Shown here piece after piece: positions 26,565-36,166 of a stretch of 64,000 nucleotides of DNA. The DNA lies in contig CAYHGX010000002.1 of NCBI GenBank assembly GCA_964356355.1, positions 55,313-119,312 of the forward strand. Direction: 5' to 3'. Source of the stretch: CAYHGX01 sp964356355 (lineage in GTDB: Bacteria > Patescibacteriota > Gracilibacteria > UBA1369 > LOWO2-01-FULL-3). The position numbers and the translations under genes are program-made. The first letter of the stretch is position 1. Every line of letters starts with the position of its first letter. The notes under the pieces were generated by a model. That model was not told the DNA's origin, made no database searches, and worked only from the letters and a program-made list of their open reading frames with translations.

Positions 26565-26969
26565 ATGTTCAAACTAACAATCCGCACACCTTACGACGAA
26601 GTTTATAAAGGAGAGGCCAACTCTCTCACATTTGCCAACGAAGAAGGTGAGCTACAAATTCTCGAAGATCACGCCTCAATGACAGCCACTTTGGATTTCT
26701 CACATATATTAGTAGAGGAAGAAAATCGCGACGAAACATTCCTCGGCAGAAAAGGCCTTTTCACCTTTAACAATGAGGAAAACAGCGCCCTTCTGCTACT
26801 AGCCTACTGTGAAAAAGAATCCGAAATCGACTATGCCACAATTACCGAATATTTAGAATTCATTGAAAAACAACTCAAAGAAGGGCATGATCTTAGCGAA
26901 TTCCAAAAACTCTACCTCCGCAACGAACGCGTAGTAATGAAAAAACAGGTAGAGGTAATGGAGAAATAG
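26565..26969 (+). CDS. atpC: ATP synthase F1 subunit epsilon
   Basis: Rotor-tip subunit and inhibitor. The N-terminal beta sandwich is recognisable (MFKLTIRTPYDEVYKGEAN, GELQILEDHASM matching the GxxxILPxHxP region). The C-terminal part is helical (IEKQLKEGHDLSEF...). 134 aa. Divergent in the middle, but position after atpD and size agree. Confidence 0.88.
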   Translation: MFKLTIRTPYDEVYKGEANSLTFANEEGELQILEDHASMTATLDFSHILVEEENRDETFLGRKGLFTFNNEENSALLLLAYCEKESEIDYATITEYLEFIEKQLKEGHDLSEFQKLYLRNERVVMKKQVEVMEK

Positions 26970-26982
26970 CTAAAACGAAAGA

Positions 26983-28239
26983 ATGCTCACTACTGCCATT
27001 TGGACGATTATTATTTTATTTCCGTTAATAATCCTAAAATGGTTACGCTGGCACTTCATTTCCAGAAGATTCGTTAGCATCCCGGCCAAACAAAGCTTCA
27101 TGCTCTATTTGGCCTTTTTGCCAAGTACAATCCACCCATTCCTATACCCCATAGAACTAGGCAAAGCCTACTTCTTCAAAAAAATCCCTCAAATCTGGCT
27201 TTGGGAAAAACTAAATGAACTACTAAGTCTATATTTCATATTCAACCTCCACAACACTCAAGCTACAATTATCAGCCTAGCGGCAATAATCATCCTTAAT
27301 TTAACTGCTTTTAAACTAAATAAAGCTAAAGCAAACTTCAACCTAAACATTTACCTTGGCACAGCACTTCTCATCGCACAAAGCATTCTCATAAGCCTTT
27401 TAACTAGCCTATTAATAAATGACATCGTAATAGCAACAACTATCTCAGCAATAATATCCTTGATAATAGTTACAACTAAATATTCCTATTTCAAAAACAA
27501 TTTCTTCAAAAAAGACCAAACCCACTTCAATGAAATAGCAGATTTATACGAAGACGACATTAAAGCCCCAATGAGGAACAAGCTTTTGCAGAAAAAAATA
27601 GAAATAATGAGACAATACATTTCACCTCAAAATAACCACAAAGGCCTAGACATTGGCTGTGGTCAAGGATGGTATGCAATTGAAATGGCAAAAGAAAAAT
27701 TCTCAATCTCAGCCATAGACCCCTCAGAAGGACAAATCAAAAAAGCCAAAACAAACCTAATAGAAAAATCTCTCAATATTGATTTCAAAATCCATGGCGC
27801 TCAATCACTCCCTTACCCTGACAACACCTTTGATTTTGCCTATAGCATCAACGTTTTTCACCACATCATTGATTTGGAAGATAGAAAAAAAGCCTTTGAT
27901 GAAGTCATTCGAGTACTAAAACCAGGAGGAATATTCTTCCTTCACGAAATAAACATAAAAAATCCTCTTTTTAGATTCTACATGTGCTACATATTTGCAC
28001 TCATCAGAAACATCGACGAAGGCAACGAACGCTTTATTTTACCAAACAAACTACCTAAAATAGAAAATGCACAATGGCAACAAAAAATTGACTATTTCAC
28101 CTTTTTGCCGGACTTCATACCACAAAGACTGTTAAATTTTTTTGCACCTCTAGAGGCATGGCTAGAAAAATCAAAAATAAAATCCTGGTCTGCACACTAT
28201 ACTGCACTCCTCGTTAAAACAAATCATGAAAAAAATTAA
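26983..28239 (+). CDS. Membrane-anchored SAM methyltransferase (flippase-like domain + class I MT)
   Basis: 418 aa. Residues 1-165 have about five hydrophobic helices with a pattern like the flippase-like (LPG synthase TM) family: LKWLRWHFISRR, then PIELGKAYFFKK. Residues ~185-418 are a class I methyltransferase: GLDIGCGQGWYAIEM (SAM motif I), SAIDPSEGQ, ALPYPDNTFDFAY-like LPYPDNTFDFAYS, and VIRVLKPGGIFFL. Acceptor unknown. First gene of the envelope glycan cluster; its last 14 nt overlap the UbiA-family gene, suggesting lipid-linked substrates. Confidence 0.8.
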   Translation: MLTTAIWTIIILFPLIILKWLRWHFISRRFVSIPAKQSFMLYLAFLPSTIHPFLYPIELGKAYFFKKIPQIWLWEKLNELLSLYFIFNLHNTQATIISLAAIIILNLTAFKLNKAKANFNLNIYLGTALLIAQSILISLLTSLLINDIVIATTISAIISLIIVTTKYSYFKNNFFKKDQTHFNEIADLYEDDIKAPMRNKLLQKKIEIMRQYISPQNNHKGLDIGCGQGWYAIEMAKEKFSISAIDPSEGQIKKAKTNLIEKSLNIDFKIHGAQSLPYPDNTFDFAYSINVFHHIIDLEDRKKAFDEVIRVLKPGGIFFLHEINIKNPLFRFYMCYIFALIRNIDEGNERFILPNKLPKIENAQWQQKIDYFTFLPDFIPQRLLNFFAPLEAWLEKSKIKSWSAHYTALLVKTNHEKN

Positions 28240-29080
28240 ATCATACCTCGAACTTCTTAGGGTTCGTCATTACATAAAAAATTTATTAATTTTTGCTCCT
28301 CTATTTTTCAAAGGAGATTTCTTAATAATAAATAGCCTTACTAAGGGCATTTTTCTCTTCATAGCATTCAGCCTCCTAGCAAGCAGCGTCTACATAATTA
28401 ATGATATCTGCGACAAAGAAAAAGACCAAAAACACCCAATTAAAAAAAATAGACCAATCGCAAATGGAAGAATAAAAGAGAAAGAAGCCATCGTAATCGC
28501 AATAATATTAATTATTTTAACGGTATCTTTAAGTCTAAATTTCCCAATCAAAACACAACTCATCCTAATAGCGTACTTCATTCTAAACCTCCTCTATTCA
28601 CTTTGGCTTAAAAAACTAGTAATCATCGACATTTTCGTCATTGCCTCAATGTACATCATGAGAATCTATGCAGGCAGTAAATTATGGGAGTTAATACCCT
28701 CACACTGGATAATTCTTTGCACATTCTTCCTCAGCCTATTCTTAATTAGCGCTAAAAGACGCGCAGAATTTAATACAATCAGAAAACCAGACGAAACGAG
28801 CCGAGCAGTAATTGAAGACTACAATAAAGATTTTCTAGATCACCTTCTAACTATAACTAGCACTTCATGTATAGTTACATATAGTCTCTATGTAATATCA
28901 ATAGACAAACCATATCTTCTTTATTCCCTCTTCTTCGTGACATTTGGAATAGTAAGATATCTATATTTGGTCTACACACAAAACAGTGGGGAATCACCAG
29001 AACAAATTATCTTAAAAGATAAATATATAATTTTAGTCAGCATTGGATACATCATCTATAATGCACTTATATTCTACTAA
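28226..29080 (+). CDS. UbiA-family prenyltransferase (decaprenyl-phosphate phosphoribosyltransferase-like)
   Basis: 284 aa with about seven hydrophobic helices. The first Asp-rich motif is NDICDKEKDQKHPIKKNRPI (NDxxDxxxD), and YSLWLKKLVIIDIFVIAS is the second conserved region. RPIANGRI and AKRRAEF resemble the DPPR synthase subgroup that puts 5-phosphoribose on decaprenyl phosphate. With the adjacent SDR epimerase this could make a polyprenyl-pentose donor; the subgroup assignment is inference. Confidence 0.82.
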   Translation: MKKIKSYLELLRVRHYIKNLLIFAPLFFKGDFLIINSLTKGIFLFIAFSLLASSVYIINDICDKEKDQKHPIKKNRPIANGRIKEKEAIVIAIILIILTVSLSLNFPIKTQLILIAYFILNLLYSLWLKKLVIIDIFVIASMYIMRIYAGSKLWELIPSHWIILCTFFLSLFLISAKRRAEFNTIRKPDETSRAVIEDYNKDFLDHLLTITSTSCIVTYSLYVISIDKPYLLYSLFFVTFGIVRYLYLVYTQNSGESPEQIILKDKYIILVSIGYIIYNALIFY

Positions 29081-29085
29081 GAAAA

Positions 29086-30126
29086 ATGAAGAAAAATGTC
29101 TTAATTACGGGCGGCAGTGGATTTCTAGGCATCAACCTTGTCAGACATCTTCTAAAAAAGGGCTATAACATAACCTCTCTCGATATCCTTCCTTTTGATT
29201 ATCCAGAGAAAAGTTCCATCAAAACAATTCTTGGAGACATAAGAGACAAACAAAGTGTGAAAAAGGCAATGAAGGGAATTAATTATGTGATTCACACTGC
29301 AGCTGCACTTCCCCTATATTCAAAAAAAGAAATTTTTAGTACCGACGTAGATGGCACAAAAAACATTCTCCATTATGCAGAAAAATATAAAATAGATCGT
29401 GTTGTTCACATATCTTCAACAGCAGTCTACGGAATACCAGATCATCATCCACTTTTTGAAACAGACACCTTAAATGGAGTTGGTCCGTACGGAAAAGCAA
29501 AGATTATGGCTGAAGAAGCCTGCCTTCATTATCGAGACAAAGGAATGTGCGTGCCAATTCTAAGGCCAAAATCATTTATTGGACCAGAACGCCTAGGAGT
29601 TTTTGCATTATTCTACGATTGGGCAAAGGACGGAAAAAACTTCCCCATGATTGGAAATGGCAAAAATCGTTACCAACTATTAGACGTCGAAGATCTTTGC
29701 CAAGCAATATATCTTTGCCTTACTAAGTCAAAAACAACAACAAATGACACCTTCAACATTGGAGCAAAAAAATTTGAAACAATGAAAGAAGACTACCAAT
29801 CAGTACTAGACAAAGCAGGCTTCGGCAAAAAAATTAAAGCCCTACCCGAAAAACCAATTATTTTCACCTTAAGAATCCTTGAAAAACTAAAACTTTCCCC
29901 TCTATATAAATGGGTTTATGAAACAGCATCAAAAGATTCCTTTGTATCAATTGAAAAAGCAGAAAAAAAACTTGGATACAATCCAAAATATTCAAACCAA
30001 CAAACACTTCTCCGCAATTTCAACTGGTATATGAAAAACTACAAAAACTTTTCAAAATCATCAGGCATTACCCACCGCGCACCCTGGAAACAAGGAATTC
30101 TTAAATTGGCAAAAATCTTCTTCTAA
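29086..30126 (+). CDS. NAD-dependent sugar epimerase/dehydratase (extended SDR)
   Basis: 346 aa. The Rossmann motif is TGGSGFLG near the N-terminus; the catalytic triad is visible as SST...YGKAK (Tyr-x3-Lys). RPKSFIGPERLG and FNIGAKKFE are typical of the family's C-terminal substrate half. Substrate unknown; the neighbour UbiA-type enzyme and later NDP-sugar enzymes point to lipid-linked or nucleotide sugars. Starts 5 nt after the previous stop. Confidence 0.85.
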   Translation: MKKNVLITGGSGFLGINLVRHLLKKGYNITSLDILPFDYPEKSSIKTILGDIRDKQSVKKAMKGINYVIHTAAALPLYSKKEIFSTDVDGTKNILHYAEKYKIDRVVHISSTAVYGIPDHHPLFETDTLNGVGPYGKAKIMAEEACLHYRDKGMCVPILRPKSFIGPERLGVFALFYDWAKDGKNFPMIGNGKNRYQLLDVEDLCQAIYLCLTKSKTTTNDTFNIGAKKFETMKEDYQSVLDKAGFGKKIKALPEKPIIFTLRILEKLKLSPLYKWVYETASKDSFVSIEKAEKKLGYNPKYSNQQTLLRNFNWYMKNYKNFSKSSGITHRAPWKQGILKLAKIFF

Positions 30127-30160
30127 TACTGGACCAAAAATATTTTTTGACCACCTATTA

Positions 30161-31165
30161 TCACTCTTTTTCACCACCAGATACTAAAGCAGACGGTATA
30201 AAAGCCATTACTAATGGCACCAAAAAGAGACTAGTTTCATGTATGTAAGTATAGAATAAATGCATTACCAACCAAGCTGGCACTATCAACAAGTAAATAA
30301 TTACCAGTTCTTTTGGCCAGAATTTATACCTAGATAAACCAAGAAGAGGCAAAATATTGAATGTAAGAGGAAGATATAATAAGGCCAAAGAATCAGAAAT
30401 ATTATAATTAAAAAGCATCCAAGCTGAATCAGCACTATAGGCCTTCACCACATCATCGGAACCTCCGATAAAATATCGAAGGAGAATGAAAGTAACAATG
30501 AAAATGAATGAAGAGATAACCCCATATTTAATTAATTCAACTTTTTCATCTTTCGAGAATTTACCACAAACAGAAAATCTTGAACTACCAAACTTATCCA
30601 ACATCAAAAATGCAAAAGGCATAAGTATAATAAATCCACTTGTTTCCCTATTAAGGGCTGCCAATAAAACAATTATTGGTAAAAAAACAAAGTTACGATA
30701 AAAAATACACAAAGCGGCAATAAGGTAAAAAATCAGATCAACATTCCTGCTATAAGACAATCCACTGTCATAATATGAATGAAATACAGCCCCAGCTATA
30801 AATGCCAAACCCACCAAAGCATTGCACCTTGATATATTCAATTTTCTAAAGTAGGCATAGGACAAAGAATAAATTGCTGCAAATTGTAAGAAAGTAAAGG
30901 TAGTAAAAGCTGATGTTATAGAGGCACTCGAATCAAACCACTGAAAAAATTTATATATAAAATTAGCTATATACTCAGACAACAAACGATATCTCCATGG
31001 ATTAGGCGCCGACCCATAAAATATATCATTCATCCTTTGCATCTGTGCGCCTTCCAAATAAGAAGATGGCCACAAAAAATACATAAGATATGCCGACCAA
31101 ACTGCTAAAAGCAGAACAATAAAAATAATCCAAACCTTACTCTTCATAGTGCTTTTAATAGACAT
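30161..31165 (-). CDS. Polytopic membrane protein, possible GT-C-like
   Basis: 334 aa with about nine hydrophobic helices. The N-terminal loop contains NPWRYRLLSEYIANF, and later ALNRETSGFI resembles the (N)RE(T) motif seen in several GT-C-type membrane glycosyltransferases and EpsG/DUF2029-like proteins. No definite catalytic Asp motif. It is the only minus-strand gene in the glycan cluster, and its start is divergent from the dehydrogenase gene. Confidence 0.6.
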   Translation of the reverse strand: MSIKSTMKSKVWIIFIVLLLAVWSAYLMYFLWPSSYLEGAQMQRMNDIFYGSAPNPWRYRLLSEYIANFIYKFFQWFDSSASITSAFTTFTFLQFAAIYSLSYAYFRKLNISRCNALVGLAFIAGAVFHSYYDSGLSYSRNVDLIFYLIAALCIFYRNFVFLPIIVLLAALNRETSGFIILMPFAFLMLDKFGSSRFSVCGKFSKDEKVELIKYGVISSFIFIVTFILLRYFIGGSDDVVKAYSADSAWMLFNYNISDSLALLYLPLTFNILPLLGLSRYKFWPKELVIIYLLIVPAWLVMHLFYTYIHETSLFLVPLVMAFIPSALVSGGEKE

Positions 31166-31222
31166 ACTTTTTTATTAAAATAAAAGGTAAACTACCCCCA
31201 TAGTAGTTGAAAAAAGATAAAA

Positions 31223-32464
31223 ATGAAAAACAATCAAATTGCTGTAATTGGGCTAGGCTACGTAGGCCTACCCCTTGCTCTCGCAGCATGCAAAAACAAG
31301 AAATACTTAGTAAAAGGTCTAGACATAGACGAAAACAAGATTGCAGCACTCAAAAAAAGTGCCCTTCCCTCCACTTTTGAAGTTAGCTATTCACCAGAAA
31401 TCATCAAAAACTCCGAATTCATTATCATCTGCGTTCCCACTCCAGTCAAAAACATCTCCCAACCCGACCTACGACCTCTCAAATCAGCCACGGAAACAGT
31501 CCTAAAGTACTTAGAGAAAGGCCAGAAAATCATCGTTGAATCCACAATTAACCCAGGAATTTGCGAAGAAATCGTTCTTAAAATCCTAGAAAAATCCGGT
31601 CTAAAAGGCGGATTAGACTTCGAACTTTCTCACTGCCCCGAACGAATCAACCCAGGAGATACAAAATGGACCGTTGAAAACATCCCCCGCAACATTGGCT
31701 CCCTCACTATTGATGGTAACAAAATCGTAGCAAATTTTTACCGATCCTTCCTAAAAGCACCTATAAACGAAGTCTCTTCTCTCAAAGTTGCCGAAGCCAC
31801 TAAAATCATCGAAAATACCTTCAGGGACATCAATATCGCCTATGTTAACGAACTCGCAAAATCCTTTGATAAACTAGGAATCGACCTCATTGAAACTATC
31901 AAAGCCGCCTCAAACAAGCCCTTTGCCTTCATGCCCCACTTTCCCGGCTGCGGCGTTGGTGGTCATTGCATCCCCGTAGATCCATATTATCTCATCGCCA
32001 AAGCTAAAAAGTCTGGATTCAACCACAGTTTTCTCAAAAAAGCCCGCTCCATCAACAACTCAATGCCAGCATACACCGTAGAACTCCTCGAAAATGAACT
32101 CAAAAAGCTCAAAACACCTCTAACAAAAGCCAAAATCGGCATTCTCGGCCTAGCCTACAAAGAAAACACCCCAGATCTCAGAGAAAGCCCAGCTCTAAAA
32201 ATCATCGAAACTCTCGAAAAAAAAGGAATCACTCCCCTCACCTTCGATCCCCACATCAAAACTCTTAGCAACTGCACCTCTCTATCACAGCTCTTAGAAA
32301 AATCCGACTACCTAATTTTGGCTACAGCTCACAAAGAATTCAAGGAATTAACTGGTAAAATCCTAGCCAAACACACCATTAAAATCATCATCGACGGCAG
32401 AAATTGTCTCAATAAAGAAGAAATATTAACTTACAAAATAATATATAAAGGCATCGGCCACTAA
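31223..32464 (+). CDS. UDP-N-acetyl-D-mannosamine dehydrogenase-type nucleotide-sugar dehydrogenase
   Basis: 413 aa. NAD motif AVIGLGYVGLPLA, CVPTPV, and the catalytic cysteine in GCGVGGHCIPVDPYYL, typical of the WecC/TviB/WbpA group that oxidises UDP-HexNAc twice to the uronic acid. LGLAYKENTPDLRESPA is the C-terminal domain signature. The UDP-GlcNAc 2-epimerase 2.6 kb downstream makes UDP-ManNAc dehydrogenase (wecC-like) the likely role. Confidence 0.88.
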   Translation: MKNNQIAVIGLGYVGLPLALAACKNKKYLVKGLDIDENKIAALKKSALPSTFEVSYSPEIIKNSEFIIICVPTPVKNISQPDLRPLKSATETVLKYLEKGQKIIVESTINPGICEEIVLKILEKSGLKGGLDFELSHCPERINPGDTKWTVENIPRNIGSLTIDGNKIVANFYRSFLKAPINEVSSLKVAEATKIIENTFRDINIAYVNELAKSFDKLGIDLIETIKAASNKPFAFMPHFPGCGVGGHCIPVDPYYLIAKAKKSGFNHSFLKKARSINNSMPAYTVELLENELKKLKTPLTKAKIGILGLAYKENTPDLRESPALKIIETLEKKGITPLTFDPHIKTLSNCTSLSQLLEKSDYLILATAHKEFKELTGKILAKHTIKIIIDGRNCLNKEEILTYKIIYKGIGH

Positions 32465-32482
32465 AAATTAACCAAAACACAC

Positions 32483-33328
32483 ATGATACAAAAAGGAATC
32501 CCAAAAATTGAAAATTATAATAAGCTTCTAAAAAACAGTTTATTCCTAAAAATGGAAAAATTTTCAAATAAATTTTTAGAAAAAAACAAAAAAATACTCA
32601 ATAAATACCGCTTCAAATGGGTTGCGGACCCACTACACCAATGGAGTCGACAATACGAATACCCATACGTCTACAGCTGCATCCAAAATTACGTCAAACA
32701 CAATGAAAATAAAGAAATCAAAATTATTGATGCCGGATCAGGTGTAACATTTTTCCCATATTATCTAGCTTCCAATATCCAAAATGCCAAAATTGAATGC
32801 TGTGATTACGATAAATCACTAGAATCTATATTTACAAAAATAAATACAAATTATCCATCAATCTCAAAAATACAGTTTTCCGAAACAGACATACATAAAT
32901 TAACCTTTCCAGATGAATTCTGCGACATAATTTACTGCATCTCTGTCCTAGAACACACCGAAAATTTTGAAACAATAATCAAAGAATTCAAGAGAATATT
33001 AAAGAAAAACGGCTTACTAATAATCACTTTTGACATATCAATTGATGGATCAGCCGATATTCCAAAAGAAAAAGCTGAAAAATTAATAGAGACCCTCGAA
33101 AAATATTTCCCAAATAGGGAAAAAACCAATTACCAAAAGGATTTTAAAGATTTAAATTCAGATAACATATTAACAACCAAATACATAAAACAAATAAACA
33201 AAAAACTTTTACCTTGGAAATTCCCAATTCTAACTGCAATCAAACATATTTTAAAATTCAAAAATCCAAAAAAATCCTTTAAAAATCTATCCTGCTACTG
33301 TGCAGCATTTTCAAAGAACAAAACATAA
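32483..33328 (+). CDS. Class I SAM-dependent methyltransferase
   Basis: 281 aa. Motif I is IIDAGSGVTFFPYYL, with an acidic strand 2 end ECCDYDKS and ISVLEHTENFETIIKEFKRILKKNGLLIITF, the FDPxxSxxVLEH-like UbiE/Methyltransf_11 pattern. The N-terminal 85 residues contain FKWVADPLHQWSRQYEYPY and are unassigned. Probably methylates a sugar or lipid in the glycan cluster. Confidence 0.8.
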   Translation: MIQKGIPKIENYNKLLKNSLFLKMEKFSNKFLEKNKKILNKYRFKWVADPLHQWSRQYEYPYVYSCIQNYVKHNENKEIKIIDAGSGVTFFPYYLASNIQNAKIECCDYDKSLESIFTKINTNYPSISKIQFSETDIHKLTFPDEFCDIIYCISVLEHTENFETIIKEFKRILKKNGLLIITFDISIDGSADIPKEKAEKLIETLEKYFPNREKTNYQKDFKDLNSDNILTTKYIKQINKKLLPWKFPILTAIKHILKFKNPKKSFKNLSCYCAAFSKNKT

Positions 33329-33347
33329 TGGGCCCCAGTAAAAAGGT

Positions 33348-33376
33348 TTGATCTCAAAGGCAAAAAATGATATAAT
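33348..33376 (+). promoter_or_regulatory. Predicted promoter for the Pro/Gln-rich membrane protein
   Basis: TTGATC (33348-33353), 17-nt spacer, TATAAT (33371-33376), the best -10 box in the window; 27 nt before the ATG. Confidence 0.7.
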
Positions 33377-33403
33377 AATACGATATTATATTCAAAGATT
33401 TCC

Positions 33404-34063
33404 ATGGACAACCAAATGGATCCAGTGCCAATAAATACAGGCACCAACCCGATAAATAACGGCCCTCAACCTCAAACACCAATAGTTCAAGCACCTGCGG
33501 AAACAATACAACCTGCTCAAACAGCCCCTTTCGCATCCCCTTCAGTCAATCCAGCGATGCCTCAACAGGCTATTGCACAGCCCTATTCGCCGCAATATTC
33601 ACAACAACCCTTCCAACCTCAAATGCCCTTCCAGCCAAATCCGTATGGATTTCCTCCTGCAAATCCCTATTTCAATCAACAAATGCCATACATGCCAATG
33701 CAAATGGGCATGGGCATGAACATGGGAAACCAAATGCCAATGCAGCCAGGTTTTAACCAGGAACAAAAGAAAAAAGTAGGCATCTTTGGCGGTTTTATAG
33801 TACCAGCGATAATTCTAATTATAGTATTAGCCGCATCATACTACGGCTACAACTACATCCAAGTATCAAGTACCACTCAAATCACCAAAGCCCAAATCAC
33901 CAATAAGCCACCTGCTGCTCCTACAACAGAAACTACAACCAATACAGAAGATACAACAACTACCGTATCAGAAGATCCGACAACCCCCGATATCACAAGT
34001 AAAACCGAAGACACCTCCCCCACCACCGAAACACCAGCAGAATCAAAAAAGGTAGGACGATAA
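33404..34063 (+). CDS. Pro/Gln/Met-rich single-pass membrane protein
   Basis: 219 aa of low complexity. Residues 1-120 are Pro/Gln/Asn-rich, ending in a Met-Gly tract (MPMQMGMGMNMGNQMPMQPG); then KKK and one transmembrane helix (about 127-148), then a Thr/Pro/Glu-rich C-terminal tail. Positive charges before the helix put the Pro-rich part in the cytoplasm and the Thr-rich part outside. No enzymatic domain. It may tether or organise envelope proteins. Confidence 0.75.
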   Translation: MDNQMDPVPINTGTNPINNGPQPQTPIVQAPAETIQPAQTAPFASPSVNPAMPQQAIAQPYSPQYSQQPFQPQMPFQPNPYGFPPANPYFNQQMPYMPMQMGMGMNMGNQMPMQPGFNQEQKKKVGIFGGFIVPAIILIIVLAASYYGYNYIQVSSTTQITKAQITNKPPAAPTTETTTNTEDTTTTVSEDPTTPDITSKTEDTSPTTETPAESKKVGR

Positions 34064-34119
34064 AATAGACTTTCAGCCAAAAAAAGCTATTATTTACTGG
34101 CCCAATAACCCGGTCAGCA

Positions 34120-35076
34120 ATGAAGCTTTTAATTCTCATCCCCGCACTAAACGAAGAAGAAAATATTGGAAGTGTAATTGATAAAATTCCAAAATCAATA
34201 AACCACATCGGCTCAATAGAAATATTGGTAATAGATGACGGAAGCACAGATCAAACAGCCAAAATCGCACTACAAAAAGGGTCCACTCTAATAAAAAATG
34301 CCACCAACCAAGGAGTAGGCAAATGTTTTCAACTAGGATTAGATCATGCCATCGAAACCAAAGCAGATATTTTAATAAACCTTGATGCAGACGGCCAATT
34401 CAATCCAAAGGAAATAGAAAAACTCATCCTCCCAATAATAGAAAAAAAAGCAGACCTAGTAACTGGCAGCCGCTTCATAGACAAATCCTACATCCCGCAC
34501 AATATGCCCTTCATGAAAAGATGGGGCAATCATCGCGTAGCCAACATCATCTCCTGGGCCACAGGAAAGCGCCTCCACGACGTCAGCTGCGGTTTCAGAG
34601 CCTACAGCAAGGAAGCTATCCTAAAGCTCAATCTCTTCGGCAAATTCACCTACACGCAAGAAACAATGCTCGACCTCGCCTACAAAGGCCTGGAAATCAC
34701 AGAAGTACCAGTCACTGTCCAATATTTCGAAGGAAGGAAATCCAGAATTGCCAGCAGTCTATTCAACTATGCCTACAAATCAGGAAGTATTATTTTTCGC
34801 ACCATCAAAGATTATCGCCCATTAAAATTTTTCGGAATCACAGGGTTTTTACTCTTCCTTGCAGGCACAGGCTTCGATTTTTTCGTTTTCATCCACTTCC
34901 TCAATACTGGAACCTTCTCCCCTTATAAAATATTTGGCTTTATTGGTGTATTCCTAAACTTCATAGGCATTATGATCTTCTTTATCGGCATTCTAGCCGA
35001 CCTAATAGACAAAGTCAGAATCACTCAAGAAAAAATTCTCTACTATGAAAAGAAACGCCTATATGACACAAAATAA
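34120..35076 (+). CDS. GT2 glycosyltransferase, DPM1/GtrB-like with C-terminal membrane helices
   Basis: 318 aa. GT-A fold: IPALNEEENIG, VIDDGSTDQTA, catalytic metal motif NLDADGQFNPKE (DxD), GSRF, and SCGFRAYSKEA. Two C-terminal hydrophobic helices (about 240-300) anchor it. Such enzymes load a sugar on polyprenyl phosphate. 32-nt overlap with the next gene. Confidence 0.9.
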   Translation: MKLLILIPALNEEENIGSVIDKIPKSINHIGSIEILVIDDGSTDQTAKIALQKGSTLIKNATNQGVGKCFQLGLDHAIETKADILINLDADGQFNPKEIEKLILPIIEKKADLVTGSRFIDKSYIPHNMPFMKRWGNHRVANIISWATGKRLHDVSCGFRAYSKEAILKLNLFGKFTYTQETMLDLAYKGLEITEVPVTVQYFEGRKSRIASSLFNYAYKSGSIIFRTIKDYRPLKFFGITGFLLFLAGTGFDFFVFIHFLNTGTFSPYKIFGFIGVFLNFIGIMIFFIGILADLIDKVRITQEKILYYEKKRLYDTK

Positions 35077-36166
35077 AAATATTCATGTAGTAATCGGTAC
35101 AAAGGCTCAATTAATAAAAATGGCGCCTATTATGCAGAAATTGGAACAAAAAAACATTCCATACAATTTCATTTTCACAGGCCAACATCAAGAAACTATT
35201 CAAAACATTCTCGAAAACTTCTCAATAAAAAATCCCGATATCGTCTTATATAGCGGCAAAGATATCACCGGAATAGTTCAGATGTTCACCTGGCTCACAA
35301 AAATAACCTACAAAAGCATCAAAGATAGAAAAAAAATCTTCAACAAAGATAATAAAAAGAAACAAATAATTCTTACTCACGGAGACACCTTTTCAACACT
35401 ATTTGGAGCACTTCTCGGTAAACTCAATGGCATCAAGGTTGCCCACGTAGAATCCGGATTAAGATCTTTCAATATTTTTCATCCATTTCCAGAAGAACTC
35501 ACAAGAATATTTACATTTTGGCTTTCAGACATATATTTCTGCCCAGGGGAATGGGCACTAAACAACCTCAAAAAATTCAAAGGCGAAAAAGTAGACACAA
35601 AATTCAACACCCTCCTAGACTCCCTCAGTACAATCATTACCACCACACCAAGTCCAACACTAAAAATCCCCACAGAAAAATACTACATCTGCTCCTGCCA
35701 TCGCTTTGAAAACATTTTCAACAAAAAAAGATTACTCAACATAGTAGAAACCATTGAGAAACAAAGCAAAAAAATAAAATGCCTCTTCATTCTCCATCCG
35801 CCAACCATCAAGCAATTAGAAAAATTCAAACTATTAGAAAGACTAAAAGATAACAAAAACATCGAACTCCGACCACGATACGACTACTCTGACTTCATTA
35901 AATTACTAGGAAGTTCCGAGTTTATTATGACAGACGGGGGCAGCAATCAAGAAGAATGCTACTATCTTGGTAAACCATGCCTACTCTTAAGAAGGAAAAC
36001 CGAAAGAGTTGAAGGGCTAAACAAAAATACAGTAATTTCCAACTACGAAGACCTCACCATTTCCAACTTTGTAAACACCTACAAAACCCTGAAACATCAA
36101 CAGCTCTCCTTCCAAATCAGCCCCTCAGAAATAATCATCGATAAAATAAACCAACTAACAAAATGA
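35045..36166 (+). CDS. UDP-N-acetylglucosamine 2-epimerase
   Basis: Converts UDP-GlcNAc to UDP-ManNAc; GT-B fold. 373 aa. IGTKAQLIKMAP corresponds to the usual GTRPEAIKMAP; LTHGDTFSTLFGA, HVESGLRS, CSCHRFEN (usually TxHRxEN) and TDGGSNQEE are the family landmarks. It pairs with the dehydrogenase at 31.2 kb to form UDP-ManNAcA. The start could also be ATG 35063, leaving only a 14-nt overlap; neither has a ribosome binding site. Confidence 0.88.
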   Translation: MKRNAYMTQNKNIHVVIGTKAQLIKMAPIMQKLEQKNIPYNFIFTGQHQETIQNILENFSIKNPDIVLYSGKDITGIVQMFTWLTKITYKSIKDRKKIFNKDNKKKQIILTHGDTFSTLFGALLGKLNGIKVAHVESGLRSFNIFHPFPEELTRIFTFWLSDIYFCPGEWALNNLKKFKGEKVDTKFNTLLDSLSTIITTTPSPTLKIPTEKYYICSCHRFENIFNKKRLLNIVETIEKQSKKIKCLFILHPPTIKQLEKFKLLERLKDNKNIELRPRYDYSDFIKLLGSSEFIMTDGGSNQEECYYLGKPCLLLRRKTERVEGLNKNTVISNYEDLTISNFVNTYKTLKHQQLSFQISPSEIIIDKINQLTK

